NCBI GenBank assembly: GCA_018398575.1
Contig: JAGTXZ010000010.1
Coordinates: 1,240,001 to 1,304,000 of the forward strand
Origin: Ampelomyces quisqualis
Taxonomy: Eukaryota; Ascomycota; Dothideomycetes; Pleosporales; Phaeosphaeriaceae
DNA: 64,000 bases
Direction: 5' to 3'
How positions within the stretch are numbered: the stretch's first letter is position 1; every line of letters starts with the position of its first letter. Below, one piece after another: positions 57,978-64,000 of this stretch. The notes beneath the pieces were generated by a model. It searched no databases and had not been told where the DNA came from. It saw only the letters and a program-made list of their open reading frames with translations. The translations under genes and the position numbers were made by a program.

Positions 57978-58593
57978 CGCCTTTTTTTGGCTATCAACGC
58001 CAGCTTTTCATGAACATATACGGCCCATCTCGTTGATCATTCGTCATACGCGATGTCAGTACAAAAGTCAAAATTGGGGGACTAAATTTCTGGCGTGTCA
58101 CACAGCATAGCGAGCGTTGTCGGGGTCTGCGTACCGGCGTTGTCTGCATTTCTTTCCCTTGTCCATGTCACGGCGATATCCACCCAAAAGCATCGAAACA
58201 ACGATTGAACGACGGCATATTGCCACCCTTTTTACACTACAAGATGACGACTGGCATGCGAAAAAGGCCTGGGTTTCCGCTTTGTGTACAGTTTAGTTTG
58301 GAGGCAGAATCTTTTTTCGAGTGCCCGGCTTTTTGACACGATGCTGTATCCGAGCCAGCTGCGCTTCTTCTTTGTAGACATTTTCATTCGCCCTCATAGT
58401 AGGGATGGTAGGTAGATGGACGAGGAAAGAGATTTCCGAATCAACACATGTTTGCTCTTCTCACGCCGTGCATTGCCCGTCACGGCCACGTCTGCAGGTC
58501 CATCTTCTTCTCGGCATTGTCAAATAAGAATAGGTTGGAAGTCAATGGACATGGCGAGCTCCGAGCCAAAACTAAAAAAACGCCATGGCTCGG
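57978..58593. other. Convergent 3' region between the BTB-like and Brl1/Brr6-like genes
   Basis: About 615 bp containing both 3' UTRs. Nothing else is recognised. Confidence 0.5.
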
Positions 58594-60260
58594 TTAAAAC
58601 AAAATGCCCCTTTTTCGCGGCGTCTTGTTGACGTGCTGCGCAGTCGGTATTGCAGGCATGCTCTGCGCATGGACCAGTGGAGGAGGGGGCGCGGGAGCTT
58701 CGATGAATCTCTGCGGCGCGGGTCCTGGTCCCGGGCCACGGTAGGGCGTCGTGGCTTGATGTTGATGTTGATGTTGATGTTGATGTTGTTGTTGTTGTTG
58801 CTGTTGCGGCGGGTGCCAGGGATAAGTCTGATTCGAGGACTGGTTGTAGTCATACGCCTGCATATTGTGTTCTAGATAGTGTGCGGAATGTGTGCGTTGC
58901 GTGTGGGGTGTTTGTGGTGAAAAGTCGGTTGGGTTGGTGTGTTGGGAGGATTGTTGGTGGCGCAGGAGGCCAAAAGCCCAGTTGGAGAGGTTGAAGCCGC
59001 CGAAGATGATGATGGCGGTGAAGATCTGTCAGAGAGGGCGGGGTGGTTAGCAGAGTTGCTTGGGGTACGTGGTGTGCGTGTGCTGCAGTTGGGCATTGCA
59101 TGATCGTGCTGCCAAGTGCATTGATGGAAACAATGGTGCTCGTGTTCCCAACGCTGACGCCAGCGCGTCATCTGGACTTTGGTCCACACCGAGAACAGGA
59201 CGAAAAGGACAAGACATACCATGGACTTGTAGCTAAATTCCTCCACGAAGCTGTTGAAGATCATGGCAAACGTCTTCGCAGTCACACTTGCGCGCGCAAC
59301 CTTCTTTGGGTCGCGGGTCATGCACGTCTCCCACGTGCCGCACAGCTTCTCCATGGCGGGCACGACTTCGTCCGGGCGGCAGCGATTCGCAGTGTACTGC
59401 TTTGCGCAGGCGGCGATGTCGACCATGACGACAGACATGTGCTTCTGCGACTCGATATCGACGTCGGCGAGGACAGCGGCCCAGGCGCCCCAGACAATGT
59501 AGACGAATGTGCCGGCAAGGAAGATGTTGACGCCGAGCTGCATGTAGTACGACAGGACCGACGGCAGCTGGGGGTGCGCCTCGAGCCAGTGCATGAAGCT
59601 TGCTAAGCTCATGGCGTACGTCTGCTTGAGCGCGCTCTGCTGCTGCGACCCGGGCACGCTCCCGCTGGGGGGCTCTTTGTCCGACTCGTCGCCGTCGCCG
59701 TCCGTGTCGCGCAGCGGGCGCTTCTTCGACCGCGAGCGCTCGGTGCGCCGCTTCTGTATGCGGTTCTCGGCCTTGTGGGAGTAGTGCTTGGGGGCTTCGT
59801 CTCGCTCGCGCTCCTTGAGCGGGCTGGGGCTCCCGCCAAACGCGCGCTTGAACCAGCTCTCCCGCCGGGCCGGCTTCCGTGGGATCCTGTCGGCCAGCGC
59901 CGTGTCTGGAGTCGCGGCGTCGCTGTCGACGGCGGGTGTGTTGGGCGTCTCTCCGCCTGAGCTGCAGTCGTAGGTGCTTGCGGGCGTGCGCGGCTCCCAG
60001 GCGTGCTGCACGTGCGGCGGGAGGGGCAGGGGCTTGGTGCTGTCCTGGGAGAAGTAGTAGGCGCGGTTGTCGGGTTCGCGCAGTCGGGTGGGCGTCGCAA
60101 AGCCGTGCTTGGAGGGCGAGTCGAGCACCGAGTGCGTGCGCTTCTTCGCCGCCTGCGGGTGCTGCGGGTTCACAAAGGGCGAGGATGCTTCGACGGGGCC
60201 CGTGTGGTTGGCCCACTCAAAGTCCATGGGCGTTGTCGATGCCCGGTGTCCCCGCTGCAT
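58594..60260 (-). CDS. Brl1/Brr6-type nuclear envelope protein
   Basis: Two exons on the minus strand, 59220-60260 and 58594-59025, with a 194-bp intron (GTATGT...CTGACAG). The protein is 490 aa. The N-terminal ~230 residues are Ser/Arg-rich. The core matches the disulfide-bridge nucleocytoplasmic transport domain: a first membrane segment (YYMQLGVNIFLAGTFVYIVW), a lumenal part with four cysteines (ACAKQY, NRCRPD, KLCGTWETC) and SYKSM leading across the intron into the second membrane segment IFTAIIIFGGFNLSNWAFGL. Brl1/Brr6 proteins act in nuclear pore assembly and nuclear-envelope lipid homeostasis. The intron is open in the upstream frame, so a retained-intron protein ending at 58872 is possible but would lose the second membrane span. 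The C-terminus contains a Gln/His repeat. Confidence 0.85.
58757..58805. repeat. GATGTT/GTT microsatellite coding for a His-Gln and poly-Gln tract
   Basis: On + the units are GATGTT repeats followed by GTT repeats. On the coding minus strand this gives QQQQQQQ followed by HQHQHQHQ in the C-terminal tail of the Brl1/Brr6-like protein. Confidence 0.9.
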
Positions 60261-60764
60261 TTTGTTCGCCGTCGATGCGCAGATGAGGGGGGGGGAGGGT
60301 GGTGGTGGTGCACGGCGGGGAAAGGTGCTGCCGAGCGCTGGTTGCTGGGCCGTGTGTCGTGTGTCGTCTGGTTGCTGTCAACACGAGCCTCCTCTGGGGC
60401 TGGACTAGCCGACTTGGAACGTTTCACAGTTGTGGTCGACTATGGCCGGTAGAGAAGAACATCACATCGTCGCAGGAGGGAAAGAGACACTTCTATCATG
60501 CAGGCGCCAGTTGGAAGTATTGACGCGCTGCGGCATGCTGGCAGCACATTCACTATCGATGGGCCATGCTTCACGAGCCTCAGCACACGTTCTAGCATCA
60601 AGTCATCATCATCTCAGCAACCATTCTAGCACCCAGTCATTATAATTGATACGGCGTCGTGGCCATCTAAACGTGAATCAACGCCACCCGGATATCACAA
60701 GTCTACTCAACCCAATCCAACGCCTGCGTCATGACGAACAGTCACCGAACCAACATTAAGACAC
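60261..60764. other. Intergenic region upstream of Brl1/Brr6 and downstream of FAS beta
   Basis: About 500 bp with a GGGGGG run and GGT repeats near 60288-60306. No gene seen. Confidence 0.5.
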
Positions 60765-63700
60765 CTAGGCCGCCGCCGTCGCCTCTTCCTTCTCCTCGTA
60801 CTTCTCCCAGTTGGCCAAGATGTTGCCAATCTTGGGCGAGTTGGTCAACCTGTACACATCTTCAAAGTACTCCTTGGTGAGCGCAAATGGCTTCGCTGTC
60901 ACGTTGGGTATGTACTTTCCGACCAGCTTCGATGGGTCGATGGATGTCTTGTGGATCTTCTTCAGCAAGAAACTTCGGAACGGCTTGACACCAGATCGCA
61001 AAAACGTGCTGTGGAAGGGCACATCGATGCCCTTGAGCGGAATCGTGGCGAAACCACGCTGCAGGTCAAGTGGCTTGGGCTTGGCCTCTGTCTGCTCCGC
61101 GCAGCCCTTGATGATTTCCACCAGATGCGCCTTGACATCCTCAAGCGACATGCTCTGCATAAGCTCCTGAATGTCAATCTTCTGTGCCTTGAGGTAGTTG
61201 GTGACGTTGGTAAGGCAGTCAAGCGCGCGTAGGTCACCGGCAGCAACGTATTGCATATTGGCGATGTTGTAGTTGACAATCTCCAAGAGCCATCCGGTCT
61301 GCTCTGCAATGTTCTCCACAACGTACTGGAGCGCCTGCTCGTTGAAAGTCTTCGAGATGCGGCTCGGGTTGACGGCGCACATGGAGTAGTTGGAACGTCC
61401 GGCTTCGTCGCGCTCAACAGCGACCTGCATGGTGAGACCACGGTAGAAAACAACCGACACCAAGCTCTCGATTGGCATGACCTCCGCCAGCGCTGCAAGG
61501 GCAGAGTACTCTCCAAGTGAGTGTCCAGCAAAAGTGCTGTCGCGCTGGACGAGACCCTTGGCGCGCATGTCCTCGAACGACGCCTTCTCCATAAGAGTAA
61601 GCGCAGGCTGCGTGAACTGGGTTGCAGAGAGCAAGCCGGTTGGCGAACGGTAAGTGTATGAAGTCGTGTTCTCGTCGATCTCCTTGAAGATCTTCTCCGA
61701 CTTGATTGATCCGTCGGCGCTGACCGTCTCGAAGGTCATGGACATGTAGTTCTGGCGGATCGCTTTTCCAACGGGTCCACCAAAGTGAATGGTGAGCTCC
61801 TTGGGGTTATTCTTGACAATGTTGGTGATTGCAAAGCCTGGATAGGGTTAGTATATGTCCACTGTGCGTGCAGTGTCAGACTTACCATAGTTGTCCATGA
61901 AGTGCTTATCGGCACGATCCCAGACCTCCTTTGCGACAGGGCTGCTATTGTAGAGGTCCATGCCCATACCTTGTTCTTGCGAACCCTGACCAGTGAACAC
62001 ATATGAAGTGGTAGGCTGCTCGACCTCTGCTTCGCCAAGAAGAACCTTGTCTTCAGTCTCCTTATTACTGACCTCAATCTTGATAATCTTGCGACCGGAT
62101 ACCATACCGACGTGCTGGAGCTTGACATCCAGCATGTCGTCGGGTAGCACCATGCCGACAAGGTTTACGTGATAGCTCCTGACACGGCCAATGTTGTTCT
62201 CGGCAGCCCATGTCTCGACCAAGCTTCTGACGGCAGCACTGGAGTACATGCCATGGGTGATGGTACCAGGAAGGTTGGCGTAGCTGGCGAACACACGTGA
62301 AACGTGAATGGGGTTGTAATCGCCGGAAACGCGAGCGTAGTTCTCATTGGAAGCAGGCGCCTTCAAGCTGAGTGGAGTCTTGCCATGCAGAGGAATGGGG
62401 TTCTCGAAGAGCACAGGCTGGTCGACGGCAGCGCCATTACGCTCTAAGTAATCCAGCACGGGGTTACCAAAAGCTGTGCCGGACAGGTAATTGACAGATG
62501 CGATCGTAATCACCTCCTTAGTCGGGAGCTCAAGGAGGACTTCGCCAACCGTCTCGATCTGCGCAAACGACGTCTTGTTCTTGTACCTCAAAAAGGTCTC
62601 CAATTTGAACATCAAGGTCTTGTTCAGGAGGTCGATGTCAGGTTCTTCGAAATTGAACCACTCCTTTGACCGAAGAATGGCAACGTCCTTGCTGGTAGCC
62701 AGGTGAAGCTGCATCAATTTCTCGTTCTTCCTCTGGAACGTGTTCTCAAAGTCGTCGTAAGCGCCTCGGTAGAGGAATTGACTGGTGACCTCCATCACAG
62801 GCTCACCGTCACGAGTGATGGTGCCGCACACTTCGACCATCTTACCAGACTCTTGGTTGATGACAGCATTGATTTGTGCTGTGGTGTCCAAGACGTCACC
62901 CTTCTTCAACGGCGCTGCGCCTGGGATCATGCGGAAGCCATTGGAGAGATGTACGAGCTTCAGCAGATCTCCGTCGATAGCGCGGGGGAAGATAGGCTTG
63001 GTGATGGCCTTCCAGCCAACAACAATGGCAAAATCCATAGGAGCAAAGACCTCCTTGCCAGGACGGTCGACGAATGCCTCGCCGGTGTTGCCAACAGCGT
63101 GGACAAAGTCGTTGATGGCCTCGCTGGTGACAGTGGCACGGCCGCCGTCGAAGCTAGAGGCAACATCTGCATCATACGGACACTCTTCATCACCGAACCA
63201 GATCTTGAAGTAAAAATCCTTGATTCGATCGTTGCGCGCATCCATGACTTCGTGGATAGGGGCATAGCCGATGTCTGGGCGGTATTTGAAACGGAGGGGT
63301 AGGGCCACAGGCGATTTGAGTGCAGTGCGCTCTTCGTACATGTTGAGGAGTATCTCGTTGTCTTTGGTCAAGCTCACTTCAACTGTTTTGATCAGCTTGC
63401 CATTGGAGTGAAGCTCCTTAATCATGATCGAGGTCTTTGCTGGCTCATTGGGATTGTTGATCTCGACAAGCATGCCTGGCGTAGGCGCGAAAATTCTTGC
63501 TGTAGGGTTGCTCTGGAAGCGCTGGCCCTGCACGAAGATGTCGGCCGTGAAGAAGGCATGTCTCCAAGAGTAGTTGTTGCCAGCAAGCAGTTGCAGCCAT
63601 GAGTGAGCCTCAGGCATTGACACGTTTGGAGCAGCGGACAAGCGATAGACGGTCTTCGTCTCAAGCTCAGACACCGTAAGACCGTCGACCTCAAGTCCCT

Positions 63701-64000
63701 CTAATGGTGTGAGGAGGTTGCTGCCGAAGTATTCAATGACCGGCACCTTGGATTCGTCTCCTCCGTAGACATCTCGCAAGAGATTTTGGATGTGACCTTG
63801 ATGAACGCCATCGAGGATGTCCTTGACAGGCTCGTCCACCTTGGTTGAGTACTTCACAGCCATGGGGCCTTGCAAGATACAGGTCCTGCCTACATCCTGG
63901 TCAACCACGGCATCCAGGTCTTCCGATTGCCAGAGGGAGTCCTTCTTGAAGAAGAATTCAAACGTGTCATCGAGGACAGGCACAAAAGGAACAGGCTTCT
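60765..64000 (-). CDS. FAS1: Fatty acid synthase beta subunit, C-terminal half (partial, runs off the window)
   Basis: Two exons are visible on the minus strand, 61886-64000 (open to the window edge) and 60765-61837, joined over a 48-bp phase-1 intron (GTAAGT...CTAAC...CCAG). About 1,060 residues are present. Reading from the edge, [20 protein letters not shown] enters the region after enoyl reductase. A hot-dog dehydratase part ([20 protein letters not shown]) follows. Next is the malonyl/palmitoyl transferase with the TGQGSQ motif and nucleophile [10 protein letters not shown] (Ser codon 61518-61520), split by the intron after DNYG/FAITN. The chain ends [13 protein letters not shown]. The beta subunit pairs with alpha in the cytosolic alpha6-beta6 type I FAS that makes palmitoyl- and stearoyl-CoA. 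It is probably the housekeeping copy, since no polyketide genes are nearby. The acetyltransferase and enoyl reductase domains lie outside the window. Confidence 0.95.

Noticed and set aside
59233..60216. 327-codon minus-strand frame inside the Brl1/Brr6-like gene
   Set aside because: Arg/Ala/His-rich shadow of the real frame in GC-rich sequence; the alternative frame shows the conserved domain.
62703..63302. 199-codon plus-strand frame opposite fatty acid synthase
   Set aside because: Shadow of the highly conserved FAS beta coding strand; no independent protein signature.

Overview
The window looks like chromosomal DNA of a filamentous ascomycete, most likely a pleosporalean dothideomycete. 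Genes are intron-poor, with introns mostly 45-90 bp long (GT...AG, with CTAAC/CTGAC-like branch sites). Several proteins are typical of filamentous fungi: a TeaC/Tea4-like SH3 protein, a bZIP-DUF3425 factor, an RNA-silencing RdRP, a deuterolysin and a Brl1/Brr6 protein. GC-balanced gene islands alternate sharply with TA-rich blocks that carry the signature of repeat-induced point mutation (RIP). The species cannot be fixed from the sequence alone.

Layout. 0.5-7.9 kb: a PY-motif arrestin (alpha-arrestin, ubiquitin-ligase adaptor) and a plasma-membrane Na+/H+ antiporter, both on +. 7.9-10.5 kb: no recognisable gene. 10.5-17.8 kb: a small secreted protein built of two repeats, a bZIP-DUF3425 transcription factor, and a TeaC/Tea4/Bud14-like polarity protein whose glutamine tract carries an apparent frameshift. 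17.9-18.5 kb: a RIP-mutated relic that abuts the start of an eight-exon RNA-dependent RNA polymerase (18.5-22.8 kb). 24.0-25.9 kb: an MFS sugar transporter (-).

26.4-41.1 kb is one RIP-mutated block that I resolve into nested elements. An older 5' TA-rich fragment comes first. Next is a Ty3/gypsy chromovirus on + (26976-41053, LTRs of about 300 bp, TSD TCAAA/TTAAA). A second full-length copy of the same family lies inside it on - (33444-40415, perfect 5-bp TSD GAAAT). Zinc knuckle, reverse transcriptase, integrase and chromodomain remnants are legible through the mutations. So are a TATA box, a polypurine tract, a probable self-priming primer-binding site, and an unusual antisense reading frame near the 3' LTR. 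A 27-bp inverted repeat with TA at both ends flanks the whole block and may be the termini of a DNA transposon that received the first insertion.

41.1-64.0 kb: a secreted deuterolysin-type metalloprotease (-), two or more lineage-specific hypothetical genes, a monocarboxylate-type MFS transporter (-), two low-complexity hypothetical proteins (-), a BTB/POZ-like protein (+), a Brl1/Brr6 nuclear-envelope protein (-), and the 3' half of the fatty acid synthase beta subunit (-), cut by the window end. The genes are independent fungal transcription units, not an operon. I see no secondary-metabolite cluster.
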